Positions 1 to 11,591 of a stretch of DNA of 64,000 nucleotides are shown in pieces; positions within the stretch are counted from its first letter, which is position 1; each line of letters opens with the position of its first letter. This DNA comes from Neostapfia colusana (Eukaryota > Streptophyta > Magnoliopsida > Poales > Poaceae), in contig JASWHV010000012.1 in assembly GCA_030760725.1 (NCBI GenBank), forward strand, positions 19,172,368 through 19,236,367, written 5' to 3'. A program made the position numbers and the translations under genes. The notes under the pieces are model-generated. The model saw nothing but the letters and a program-made list of their open reading frames with translations, ran no database searches and was not told the origin of the DNA.

Positions 1-1380
1 TGCTTCTCCAAGCTGGCATAGGTGCGAGTCTTGAGGCCCCAAAGGATCTCGGTGTTGGCCCTCTCGACTTGCCCATTGCTCTTTGGATGAGAAACGGGGG
101 CATAGCATACCTGGATTCCAAGGTCTTCGCAGTACTCTTGGAACGCTGCACTGGTGAACTGGGTCCCGTTGTCGCTGATGATCCTGTTCGGGACCCCGAA
201 CCTGCAGACGATTGACTTGATGAACTTGACTGCGGATTGCTTGTTGATGGTGATGACTGGTGCAACTTCCGGCCACTTGGTGAACTTGTAGATGGTGATG
301 TTGAGGTACCGGTATCCCCCGACGGCCCTGGGGAAGGGCCCCAGGATGTCCAACCCCCATACCGTGAACGGCCACGAGGGTGGGATCATCTGCAGCGTCT
401 CCGCTGGTGTGTGGATCTGCTTGGCATGGAACTTGCACGCCTTGCATCTCTTGACCAGCTTGACGGCGTCCAAAAGTGCTTTCGGCCAGTAGAAGCCATG
501 CCGAAAGGCTTTACCGACCAACGTGCGGGAAGATGCGTTGTTCCCACACTCGCCTCCGTGGATTTCTGCGAGCAGGTCGCAGCCTTCCTCCTGGGTTATG
601 CACCACAATAGGGTGCCGTTGGCGCCACGCCGGTAGAGATCCCCTTCTACCAGCGTGTATCTATTAGCCATCCGCACAATCCGTTCAACGGATGCATGTT
701 CTTCAGGAAGGATGTTGTCTTTCAAGTACTCTCGGACCTCCGTGATCCATGCATCGGGGCTGGCTTGAGTTTCCGGATCTTCGGCACTTGGTAGCACGGA
801 GTCCCCAGTGGCGCATACGATCCTTGCTGGGCACCATGGCTGCAGGGCCGCCGGGACCCCCAGCTTCGAGGTGCTGGTCTTGCCCCCTTCGCCCGGTTCG
901 GCAGGTCGAGCTGTGGGTCGTGGCAACGTCCTTTCGAAGGCTCCTTCGGGCACCGGGGCTCCGGTGGAGGCCTTCGTTGACAGGTCGTCGGCGACGGTGT
1001 TGTCGGCGCGTGGTACATGGCACAGGTCCAGGGCTTCAAAGTCCTTCTCCAGCATCTGCACGTGGAGCAGATAGGCAGCTAGTTGTGGGTCGTTGCAAGA
1101 GCATTCACCCTTGACTTGCTTGATGATTAGCTGGGAGTCGCCCTTGACCAACAACTCGCGAGCGCCAAGAGACAGCGCCGTCTTCAGGCCGAAGATGAGA
1201 GCTTCATACTCGGCCATGTTGTTGGTTGCCTTGAAGTTGAGGCGCACCATGTACTTGAACTGTTCCCCCGTCGGTGTGAGGAGCAGTACGCCGGCTCCGG
1301 CCCCCTGCTTTCGCGAGGAGCCGTCGATGTTGAGCGTCCAGTGAGGCTCGGGTGAAGACCGGTGCTCGGGGCTCCGGTTC
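1..1380 (-). CDS. Element A second RNase H and integrase (partial, open to the left edge)
   Basis: This minus-strand frame shows no stop codon from about position 1380 to the window edge where I translated it. First comes a second, archaeal-type RNase H, with an HWTLNIDGSS start, the NNMAEYEAL motif and VPRADNTVADDLS at its end. Integrase follows: a zinc-binding region (EIHGGECGN, then CKAC), a catalytic core with Asp in WGLDILGP, Asp in ISDNGTQF and Glu in NGQVERANTE. One expected zinc-ligand His after CGN reads Asn, which may impair the domain. The enzymes would copy and insert the element DNA. The frame is joined to the upstream RNase H only through a frameshift near 1375-1400, so it cannot be made from the polyprotein as it stands. 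Confidence 0.85.
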
Positions 1381-1796
1381 TCCACCTTCAGGGCCCCCTG
1401 GGTTGGTTGGTGATGGCGTCCACTCGGCCACGAAGTCAGCCAGTGCTTGGCTCTTGACCGCATGACGTGGTAGGAAGTCCAGCTCGAACTCCGCCAGCTC
1501 CGCTGCCCACTTGGCGACATTGCCAGTCGCATTAGGGCTGTGGAGGATGGTCCTCAGTGGGTAGGAGGGGACCACCGAGATCCTGTGGGCTTGGAAGTAG
1601 TGTCAGAGCTTCCTGGACGCTATGAGTACTGCATACAACAGCTTATGTACCTCTAGGTACCTAGTCTTGGCGTCGTGGAGGACTTCACTGACATAGTAGA
1701 CGGGCCTCTGGATGGTCCGGACCCTCCCTGGGGGACCCGGAACATCTTCCTCCATCGGCACCGGACCTTGGGACTTCCTGTCCTCTAGGTCTGGGG
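1381..1796 (-). pseudogene. Element A RT-associated RNase H, C-terminal half (broken)
   Basis: This minus-strand stretch continues the RNase H that starts at 17521-17760 on the other side of T1. It shows [16 protein letters not shown], then a TGA in place of the residue after RKL, then HYFQAH, KWAAELAEFELDF and ADFVAEWTPSP, which is the usual tail of Tat RNase H and its linker. A frameshift at about 1375-1400 separates it from the second RNase H. The TGA is probably a former CGA (Arg), a C-to-T change in a CG context. Non-functional. Confidence 0.8.
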
Positions 1797-1801
1797 CTAC
1801 C
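1797..1801. repeat. Target site duplication of T1 (CTACC), left copy
   Basis: CTACC directly precedes the TG of the left LTR of T1 and is repeated at 17516-17520 directly after the CA of the right LTR. This fixes both ends of T1 and shows that it inserted into the RNase H of element A. Confidence 0.97.
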
Positions 1802-4800
1802 TGTGGCGGACCGGAATCCGCTCATCCAGGATCGCAGAGGGTGGTGTCGCGCGATGCGACACCCGACAGCACCTGTCATAAGAACACATTATATTACAAG
1901 GAAAAACAAACTGAAGGTACAAAGTAGTACACTTCTCAGTTACAAACTAGAGTCTTTATTACACAGCGGAAGTTTCTTTTGTACAACTCACGCCCGCCTA
2001 TCTAGCAAAAGTCGGTTGCCCAGCCCTAGGGCAACCCACACTAGCTGCACGTCTCAGCTCAGCGCGGCGTGTACGGCTCCCACTCAGCCGTGGTCCCCGA
2101 CAGAGGGTAACCCTCGCCGGTGGACTCGTACCCCGAGTCCGTGGGTGGCTCCTCACCTGAAAAACACTTAAGCAGCAACCGTGAGCACGAAGGCTCAGCA
2201 AGGCTTAACCGACTCACCTAAGCATGAAACTCTACATGAGGTGTACCATGACATAGGATAGCAATGTTGCAGCAAATGGACACGCCTACAAGTTCATCCT
2301 TAGTTCAGCTTTTAGCAACAAGTTAACGGTTCATAAAGCTGAAATTTAGTGAGCAATATTGGGTGGCACACAAGTAACAATACAATTATATCATAACAGC
2401 AATATTGAATCATAACATTCCATTCATTAATCTATGTTATGACGCAGTGAACAAGCGGTACTCGTCACCGCGAGGGACGGCGAATCGACTCGATATACAC
2501 CTGCAGGGAAACCCAAAGAGCACGTCACGTACGCCCACCCGTGGAGCTGCACAGCACGCTCACTCGATGTCGTACGGGACAACCTTTCACCCAACAGCAC
2601 AAACGTAGAACCGGTCGCACCAAAACGAGCAGGAGGTTTCCCCACACGGAGCATCTCTCTATGCCCGTTGGCAGATTTCCACCTTGCTGCCCTCAACCTA
2701 CACCTATAAATCGGTGTGCTATGCCTCGACGCCCGGAGGTTTAGGCTACATCGGTTTATCGGGGCCCATATATCCGATATGCCTTCGGTACGTCCAATAC
2801 TTGTTCAGCAGGGCTGCACACGGATCGGTCCTCAATCGACACAGGCAGGGCTGCGCACACAAGACTCACTCTTGCTGCGCCCTAGCCCCTGCCTAGTCTC
2901 ATTTTTATTACTAAAGTGATCTCACATCACTCAACCGAACCCGTGTGTCCCAATTCCTATCTCGCGAGTAGATTCCATCTACTCGACTTGTACCGAAATT
3001 CTATGAATCATTAAGCGTAGCCTGTCTACTCGAGGTCCTTGACACAACCCTCACTCTTTTAGGAACCTTTGGTTATGCAAGTGGGGTTTCATTCATCCTA
3101 TACCTAATGCACATACATACTTCATATGACACATGTAAACAAAGTAAGACTTATAAAAAGGTTAACGCAAACCGGGGCTTGCCTTATTGCTGCTGGTCAG
3201 TGGTTAGCTCTTCTTCTGGAAGGAGGAAGTCCAGCACTTCCGGGGTCTCTTCTTCAATGGCTACACGTTGAATACAATACTACATGTAAATTTAAATGCA
3301 ATGTGTGAACTTAAATACATAATTGCTAATAACTCTAGCTAGCCCTCCCCTTTGGTTCTGAAATTTTTATTGTGGCTTGGTAGGGTCCTAACCAGAGTCT
3401 TGACCAAGTTTTATTTGAAACAAAGTTCCTTTGAACCTTGTACAAATAAAAGCCTCTTTGGTCAATAATTGAGCCTCTAAGTAATTCCAGGGTTTTTCAT
3501 GGCTCCCACCATTACTTTCTGGAAACTAGAATTTAGGATGGTTCTAATGGAGTTGGTTTCATGTCATTTGAAGAATTCTACAGAAAATTATGCCCTAATT
3601 AAGATTTGAGAAAATCTGAAAAATGTTTCTGTACATCTTTCTATTTTCTCAGGGCAGTTCTCTTAATCACCCCATTAGGGTAACTAAATGAACTTGGATG
3701 AGTCTGAAAATTTTACTGGGATTCAGGGATTTTCTAATGAATCTTTCAGCCAAATTTCAGAATTTTTCATAAAGTAGTTTTCCAGATAAAATTCCCAACA
3801 TTTTAAACTTTAGGGATTTAATTATAGAAAACTATTCACTTTCATGAGCTGAAATTGGTATTGCTGGAAAGTACTCAGAATCCTGAGTTCAGCAAAATTT
3901 GGTTCACTGAATTTGGAGCTCTCTAGCCAAAGTTCTGAGGATTTGAAGTTTGGAAGAATTCTGAAAATCGGGGGAAAAGTTTAAAATCTCGGGGCCCGCG
4001 GGGACACGTGTCGAGCACGGAGGTGTCCGGCACACCGGGGATACCACACGTGTCGAGCGCGGAGGTGTCCGGCACACCGGAGCTCCCAGGGTATTCGCGC
4101 GCCAGCACAGCCGATCCCTGGCCTCACCCGATCCCGATTTAAATTCTTCAGCCGCTGACACGTGGGCCAGCCTGCTTCGTCTTCCTCCCGCCGTTCTCTC
4201 GCGCCCGCGCCGCCGACCTCGCCGGAGCAGACTCGGGGCTCGCCGGCTCGCCGCTGCCGGACCTCCCATGGTCTGAAACTCGCCGCCAGGGGGTTGTCGA
4301 CGTCGAGGAACACGTCGGTGGTGACAGGTCGGTCTGGGGGTGACCGGAAGTAGCTCGGCGACGTGCCGCGGCCTCGGTTGAGGTTCGACACCATCGACCG
4401 TGGTTTCTAAACCCGCCAACACCTCGAACAAACGGCCCTACAGCCTCAGTGTACCTCTAGGAAGCTTGACAAGGTGTCAAAAGGGTTCAGGGATGGCGGC
4501 AAGTCGGTCGGCACCGTGTGACCGATCGTGCCCGCCATGACCGCCCTCGACCGAGCTCGAAATTCGTCACTCCTAGACAGTTTCACGCTACGGATGCAGA
4601 AAAGAACTTGATCGCCGGCTAGTCCAGCGTCTTTGTGCAAGATTTGATGACCTTTGAAAGATCATAGAGCGAGAATTTACAGGAACCGTACCGGAAGCTC
4701 GGTTTACGGCCGCCGGAGCAAAAACTGGAAATTCTCTGTGGATTCTTCACGGTTGGCTTCCAAACTTAGAGGAGAGCAGCACGGTGTTCGCGCGCTCCTG

Positions 4801-5897
4801 TTGCCTCTCTCGTTGTACCGTGAAAACGCCTGTGGAACGCTTCCCACGGGCGCCTGACTCTCGGCTGAGGTTGAGTCGCCGCTGTGGCGATCGCTCTCGG
4901 GCAAGGGAGGTCGGAGCTCGAGGTTTCTGGTGTTGGAGAGGTGGAGTGCGAGCTCCGGTGGCTGTCTAGCAGCTCAGGGACGAAGGAGGAGATGGTTTTG
5001 CTGGTTTTCCCGATTGAGCAGAGAGCTGCGGCGAGAAACAATGCCGCTGCTCGGGTTTGCCCGCGAGAAGATAAAGCCGGCCGACTCCTGCTCGGCTGAG
5101 GCGGTGCCGGTCGCGTGGGGGCGCGAGCCAGCCGCCCTGGGCGCCAGCGCGCGGAGAGGGAAGCAGCTGGTTGCGCCGGTAGCTGCTCGGTGGCACAGCC
5201 AACAGCTGCTCGGTGGAATTTCCCACCGAGACTCTGACTTTGGGTGCAAGTTTCTCCTTCTCCCCTCTATGACATGTGGGTCCCACCCGGGTTTTAACCT
5301 CTGGAATTTACTCCTAATCACTGTTGTAAACAGTGAGCCCCATAATACCCCTGGTGACTCTAAATTATTCACCCCTGAGCCATTTGAATTGAATAGAATT
5401 CAAATTGGGTTCGGCTTGGGTTAATTTCAGCACAAGTTTAGTTTTGAATTCAAATAAAGTTTGAATTCGTCCCACTTAGCTCATGTCAAGATCAACTCCA
5501 AATGGAGTGAAAATTGGTGTGTGAGCTCACAAAAATGTGCTGAATAAGAATATGAAGCTAACTTTTGAATTTGGGTGATGAAAGTTGCTGCAATTTGAAT
5601 TTACATTCAAATTGGCCTCTTTTTCAAATAACCCAAAAAGTGCCTCAAAAAGTGTTGGATTTCTATGAAACTTGGACTGAACCTTCCCAAGACTTTTTAA
5701 GTTCTAGGGGTAAGCTCAACCTCGCATGTTCCTATGTCCAAATCCCACTTTGTGAAAAGGAAGACTTTCCCCTATAATCACTCTTTTGATGAAGGTTACT
5801 TGCTCTTCACAATATTTCCTAAGATATCCACAACGAAAACTGTGGTGTTGTGAGGTGAAGAAAAGTTTTTGCAAGTCCCTTTTCTTGGGCTTTTACA
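1802..5897 (-). repeat. T1 3' LTR (4096 bp)
   Basis: It starts TGTGGCGGACCGG and ends GCTTTTACA on the plus strand, matching 13422-17515 along its length with scattered substitutions and small indels. It holds no protein-coding region that I can support. Short open frames in its GC-rich part (about 3990-5280) recur in the other copy and resemble no known protein. Confidence 0.96.
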
Positions 5898-5910
5898 TCC
5901 CTCCCCCCTT
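5898..5910 (-). other. T1 polypurine tract
   Basis: On the minus strand this reads AAGGGGGGAGGGA and lies directly against the 3' LTR, the position and composition of the plus-strand priming site for reverse transcription. The same sequence occurs in T2 at 28610-28622. Confidence 0.9.
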
Positions 5911-5963
5911 AAAAGAATCTCGTCCTGAGATTACAAAAGAAGAGATAGCGATGTAGTAGGGAC

Positions 5964-7429
5964 TTACCCGTGTTGAGAAGCCATGAACTTCGGGTAATTT
6001 GAGCGAAGGAATTCCTCGCTCTCCCACGTCGCTTCTTCCGCGGTGTGGTTACTCCAGAGTATTTTGTAGAACCACAATGTTCTGCTACGTGTGGTTCTGG
6101 CTTTCTCATCAAGAATTTCCACCGGGTACTCATCATATGTTAAATCCGGCTTCAGCTCGCCGATGTCTTCGGTAGGAATAGCAGCTGTATGCTTCAAACA
6201 TTTTTGCAGTTGCGAAACATGAAAAACATCATGGACACCAGCAAGAGATGCCGGTAACTCCAATCGATACGCCGCTGGTCCGCACTTCTCGGTGATAGCA
6301 TAGGGTCCAATGAAACGGGGAGCGAGCTTCCCCTTGACGCTTAACCGGTGCACGCCCTTCATCGGAGACACGCGGAGGTACACGTATTCACCGACGTCAA
6401 AGTGCAACGGCCTACGCCTCTTATCAGCGTAGCTCTTCTGCCGGGATTGAGCGGCTTTCAAATTGGCTTGAATTGTCCGAACGCGCTCTTCGGCGTCGTT
6501 CACCACATCAACTCCGAATGTGACCCTTTCACCGGACTCGCACCAGTTTAATGGGGTGCGGCATTTAGGACCGTAGAGAGCTTCGTAGGGTGCCATCTTG
6601 ATACTCGCCTGATAACCGTTGTTGTACGAGAATTCCGCCAATGGTAGGTGATCATCCCAGTTCCTACCATGGTGGATGGCACATGCTCTCAACATGTCTT
6701 CTAATACTTGGTTTACCCTCTCTGTTTGCCCATCTGTCTAAGGGTGACAGGCGGAGCTCCTGATTAACTTAGTACCCAATGCAGCGTGTAGCTGCTCCCA
6801 AAAGCGAGATACAAATAATGCACCTCGATCTGAGACGATGGTCTTGGGTACCCCGTATAGGCATAGAATCTTCGCTATGTACAGCTCCGCATATTTGCCG
6901 GCATTGTAACGTGTATTCACCGGGATGAAGTGAGCCGTCTTGGTTAACCGATCAACGATTACCCATATGGAATCATGCTTGTTGGATGTTAGGGGTAATC
7001 CCACAATGAAATCCATGCTCACATCTTCCCATTTCCATGCCGGGATCTTCAGGGGTTGCAGCAGCCCTGATTTCTTCATGTGATCAGCTTTCACTCGTCG
7101 GCACGTATCGCACTCGGATACGTACTTAACTACTTCCCGCTTCATCCGTGTCCACCAAAATTTCTTTTTCAAATCTTGGTACATCTTGTTGCTGCCCGGA
7201 TGAATGGAGTATTTAGACAAGTGAGCTTCGTCGAGGATCTTTCTCCTCAGTTCCATGTCCCGGGGTACGACTATGCGGTCATTGAACCATAGCGTCCCCT
7301 CCTCATCCTTCCGGAAACATTTAATCTCTCCATTGTCTATCCGTCTCCGGAGATGTGCCATGCCTCTATCCGTCTTCTGAGCTGCAATGATGTCCTCCCT
7401 AATAGTAGGGACGAGGGCAAGGTTTTACA
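5964..7429 (-). pseudogene. T1 integrase and chromodomain-like C-terminus
   Basis: On the minus strand from 7429: the end of the RNase H-integrase linker, zinc-binding HHCC region ([13 protein letters not shown], then CDTC), catalytic core with Asp in MDFIVGLP and Asp in IVSDRGALF, then a TAG at 6738-6740 where the clade has CAG in HPQTDGQ, then the third acidic residue, SH3-like region (KGKLAPRFIGPY) and a chromodomain-like tail (WFYKILWSNH, EEATWESEEF) that ends at 5964. The chromodomain would guide insertion to chromatin. The upstream end of this stretch was cut by the solo LTR at 7435-8528. Non-functional because of the TAG and that insertion. Confidence 0.9.
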
Positions 7430-7434
7430 GCGAT

Positions 7435-8528
7435 TGTCGAAGTGTTCGATCGACACTTCCCCCGGGCCTGCACTGGGCAGCCCGCGGAGGTTCTTTTTCG
7501 GTGGGGCTAGTCCCTTGTGGAGAGCTTGCGCGGATGGACGAGTTAGTAAGAGCTTGACACAGAGAGTTTTACGTGGTTTAGGCCGCCGGAGCGTAAAACC
7601 CTACGTCCACGGCGAGCTATCGAGCTCGCTGTATTGCTTGCTGCCCAGGGCCGGAGTCCTGAGCTTGGGGGTGAGTTACAGCTTGGGAGTGTATGGCTAG
7701 CGTATGAGTTGCAGAGTGCCCCCCTCGCTATCGTCGCCTACCCGAGCCGTTTATAGTCCAAGACTTGGGTGGCTTACAAGGGGGCCCGGGACCCGACAGG
7801 TGGTCCCGGGGAGATTGACTGATATCTACCGTATCTGCAGTTATGCCGGTAGTTGTCTCTGGCGAAGGCTTCCGAGTCTCCGTCTTGCCGCCCTGCCCAT
7901 GCCGCATGCTAGTCGTAGTGGTTGATGACGGCGCAGGCGGCAGGGGATGTCTTGTCGCGGCGTTTATTGGCTGGCAGGTTCTGACATCGCGCGCCAGTCT
8001 GTGATGCGACTGGGCGCAACGGCATCTGACAGAGGCGTGCTCCGCGTCTCCGCGTCTCGGGAAGACGCGGGCCTTGAATACCTTGTACGTGCAAGGTATG
8101 GAGCGTCTTTACGCCCGCTGCCTATCACTCGGGGGCAGGCAGCACCGTTCTTCTGGCCACGTGGCGGGCTCGGAGCCCTTCTCAGAGGAGAGGAGGGCCC
8201 GGCCCGCGGGGCACGTGGAGCCTCCGGACCTCTCCCCGCGGAGGGGGAGGTCCGGCTTCTGTATGCCACATGGCGGGCTCGGAGCTCCCCTCTGAGGTGA
8301 GGGAGGTCCGGCCCCACCGGATACGTGGCACCTTCGGACCCCTCGCCCGCGGAGGGGGAGGTCCGGCTTCTGTATGCCACGTGGCGGGCCCGGAGCTCTC
8401 CTCTGAGGAGAGGGAGGTCCGGCCCCGCCGGACGCGTGGCGCCTTCGGAGCTCTCCCTGCGGAGAAGGGCGAGTTCCTTAGGCATTTTCCCCTGTGCGCG
8501 GGGGTACCCCATATCTCAGGTACCGACA
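7435..8528 (-). mobile_element. Solo LTR of a Tat-type element inside T1
   Basis: A single 1094 bp LTR (TGTCGAAGTG...TACCGACA on the plus strand) flanked by the duplication GCGAT at 7430-7434 and 8529-8533. There is no internal sequence, so it is a product of LTR-LTR recombination. It resembles the LTRs of A (21158-22458) and B, in the same orientation as A. It carries about three copies of a 110 bp unit from 8157 to about 8470, and a minus-strand TATA box (TATAAA at 7750-7755). It separates RNase H from integrase in T1. Confidence 0.93.
8157..8470. repeat. Minisatellite in the solo LTR, about 3 units of 110 bp
   Basis: Units start with CCACGTGGCGGG at 8157, CCACATGGCGGG at 8266 and CCACGTGGCGGG at 8377, with spacings of 109 and 111 bases. 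Each unit contains a GGAGGTCCGGC block. It is the counterpart of the longer array in the LTR of A. Confidence 0.85.
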
Positions 8529-8533
8529 GCGAT

Positions 8534-9831
8534 CCATAAGGAACCAAGTATAAACTTGGCTCTTTCTCCTCCACCGGTGAAATGGTGAGGTGATGGACAT
8601 GTGATTTCCGACTCAGCGCGTCGGCAACCACATTCGCCTTGCCGGGGTGGTAATGGATCTCAATCTCATAATCCTTGATTAGTTCTAACCACCTCCTTTG
8701 CCTCATATTCAGCTCCTTCTGGGTGAAAATGTACTTTAAGCTCTTGTGGTCGGTGTAGAGGTGCACTAGATTCCCCAGGAGATAGTGCCTCCACATTTTC
8801 AGCGCCAAAACCACTGCAGCAAGCTCAAGATCATGAGTAGGATAATGCTGCTCATGGTTCCGAAGTTGGCGTGAGCCATAGGCGACCACACGTCCTTCCT
8901 GCATTAACACGCAGCCAAGCCCAATACCGGACGCGTCACAATACACGTCGAAGGGCTTTGTTGTATCCGGCTGAGCTAAGACCGGGGCTGTTGTGAGATG
9001 CTTCACCAATGTTCGGAACTCTCCTTCACACGCCGTGTTCCAAACATATTTCGTCCCTTTCTTCAGTAATTCTGTCATCGGCTTAGCGAGCTTGGAGAAA
9101 CTTGGAATGAATCTCCGATAGTATCCCGCTAACCCGAGGAAGCATCTGACTTCATGGACTGAAGTGGGAGCTTACCATTTCAGCACTTGCTCTATCTTGC
9201 TTGGGTCAACTGCAATGCCTTCCGCTGAGATGATATGTCCCAAGAATGGCACTTGGCTGATCCAAAACTCGCATTTGCTGAACTTGGCGTAAAGCTTGTG
9301 GTCTCGCAATCGTTGAAGAACGATCCGCAAGTGTTCGGCATGTTCAGCCTCTGTCTTGGAGTAAACCAAGATATCGTCAATGAACACTACCACGAACTTG
9401 TCCAGCTCCGGCATGAACACTGAGTTCATGAGATACATGAAATGGGCTGGAGCATTTGTGAGACCAAAGGACATGACAAGATATTCATATAATCCGTATC
9501 TCGTCGAGAAGGCCGTCTTCGGGATATCCTCCGCCCGGATCTTTATCTGGTGATATCCAGAGCGAAGGTCCATATTGGAGAACACACTTGCACCCACAAG
9601 TTGATCAAACAATATGTCGATGCGGGACAGTGGGTACTTATTCTTGATGGTGACGGCGTTGAGTGGCCGGTAATCCACACACAGCCTCAGGGTCTCATCC
9701 TTCTTCTTCACGAATAGCGCCAAGCATCCCCAAGGCGAGGAACTCGGCCTAATGAAACCCTTGCTCAACAGGTCATTGAGCTGTTCTTTCAGTTCAGCCA
9801 GCTCATTTGGAGCCATCTTGTATGGTCTCCG
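8534..9831 (-). pseudogene. T1 reverse transcriptase and RNase H
   Basis: Minus strand, from 9831: RT with [30 protein letters not shown] and the active site [12 protein letters not shown] (FIDD form), [10 protein letters not shown], then a stop at 9172-9174 just after VLKW, then the connection and RNase H ([43 protein letters not shown]). It copies RNA into DNA and removes the RNA strand. Another stop (TAA) at 9832-9834 separates it from protease. The reading frame ends on the left at the GCGAT duplication of the solo LTR. Catalytic residues are intact, but the frame is not. Confidence 0.92.
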
Positions 9832-9834
9832 TTA

Positions 9835-11591
9835 TATGGGCGTAGTCCCGGGTGCGAGCTCGATCTTGAACTCGACATCCCGCTCAGGTGGCATGCCCGG
9901 AAGATCATCCGGGAACACATCAGGATACTCCCGGACTACGGGGATGTCCTCTAACTTGAGAGCTTCAGCGTTATTAATCGCCAAAACTTCCCGGACTGGC
10001 GTGTCTAACACCATGGAATGCGGACGGTGGAATGGAGAATTTAAGTGAACCGTCCGTGTCCGAGTCTCTAGGACAGCGCCATGGTATTGTAGCCATGACA
10101 CCCCTAAGATTGCATCAATCTTTTGTCCCATAAGGATTATCAAGGTGGTGGGATATAGTTTCCAACCTAAGCACAGATGTGCCTTTGGAATCATCATATT
10201 AGCTGAAATCTTCCCTCCCGGTGAGCAAATCATATAAGTGCAGTCGGTGGAGAAGACTTGCATTTGATGCTTAGCCACATAGGATGCACTTATAAAGCTG
10301 TGGGTTGCACCAGAATCAAACAATATGACGATGGCTTGATTGTTGAGAGTAAACGTACCCGCCAGCACGTTGTCTCCCTCTGGGGCGCCCTCATTGTCGA
10401 GATTGCGGACGCCTCCAGTCCGCTGTCCAACCTTCTTCATCGGAGGTCGGCCTCGAGCACCGCCCTGGAATTGGGCTTGCCCGCTGCTCTGCTGCCCCTG
10501 GGGACAGTCCTTCGCGAAATGGCCCGTCTGGCCACACGTGAAGCAGGTGAAACGGGGCGGTCCCCCGCTGATCGGTGGACGGAAACCCGGGGCGCGTTGT
10601 GGCGGTTGAAACGCCCGGGGTACCGTCTGCTGCTGCTGCTGTCTTGGTGGTGGCATCGGCGGACGGAACGGGGGTGCCTGGAACGAACGTCCCCCGAACT
10701 GTTGAAGTCGCGCCGGTGGACGCCACTGCTGCCCGGATGGTGTCCGATACACCATACGGTACTTCTGGGGAGCGCCACTCCCACCGCTGGGTGGAGCGCT
10801 GCGCTTCCGCTGCTCAGCTGCCAATTCCCGCTGAGCATCCTCTTGCATGATCGCGGCATTGACTAAGTCGTTGAATGTGCCACGGTTCCACTGTACGAGG
10901 TGGGTCTTCATTTCGGGGTGTAACCCCCGATAGAAGTGCTCCCTCTTCTTCTCCTCCATAGAGATGTAGTCTGACGCATACTGCGCCAGATGGTTGAAGG
11001 CACGGGAGTAGTCGTGGGCACTCCTCCCGCCCTGCTTCAGCTCCAAGAATTCTTGGAACTTCCTCTTCATGATTCCGGGAGGAATGTGATAGGTGCGGAA
11101 CGCCTCCCGGAACTCTTGCCATTCCACGGCATGGCCAGACGGACGTGAGGCGACATAATTCGCCCACCACGCACCAGCGGCACCGTGGAGCTGCTGTGCT
11201 GCGAACAGGGTCTTCTGCCGCTCCGTACATTGGAGCAGCCCAAACTTGGACTCGATAGTCCGCAGCCAGTTGTCCGCCTCCAGTGGTTCCTCAGCTTCAG
11301 TGAACACTGGAGGGTGCGTACTCATGAAATCCGAGTACGACACATCACGGGGCTCCCGAGGCCCTCTATCTTGACGTCCCCTGCCTGGGACGTATTCTGC
11401 ACGATCGTGTGGAGCAGGTCGGTCTGCTCCTCACGACCTCCCACCAATGCCGCTATCACATCCGCTAGAGTAAGCGGAGGCGGCGGTGGTGGCTGCTGCT
11501 GCGGGGTGCTGTCGTAGGCCGGTGGCTGGGAGTCATCACCTCCCTGTTGGCTAGAGCCACCAACCTCGTGCGTGGTCCTAGTGCGAACCAT
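9835..11591 (-). pseudogene. T1 gag and protease
   Basis: The ATG is at 11589-11591 on the minus strand (MVRTRTTHE, matching the start of T2). A proline/glutamine-rich N-terminus follows, then a frameshift near 11325-11345, then the gag core ([30 protein letters not shown]), a basic glutamine/proline-rich part, one zinc knuckle ([15 protein letters not shown]) near 10510-10560, and an aspartic protease with the motif [13 protein letters not shown] near 10290-10330. Gag forms the particle; protease would cut the polyprotein. Broken by the frameshift and by the stop at 9832-9834. Confidence 0.92.

Noticed and set aside
237..611. Plus-strand frame at the left edge
   Set aside because: It lies opposite the integrase of A, which has clear catalytic motifs on the minus strand.
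3904..5424. Arginine- and serine-rich open frames on both strands in the T1 LTRs (also 15522-16940)
   Set aside because: They occur in GC-rich noncoding LTR sequence, overlap on both strands and show no domain.
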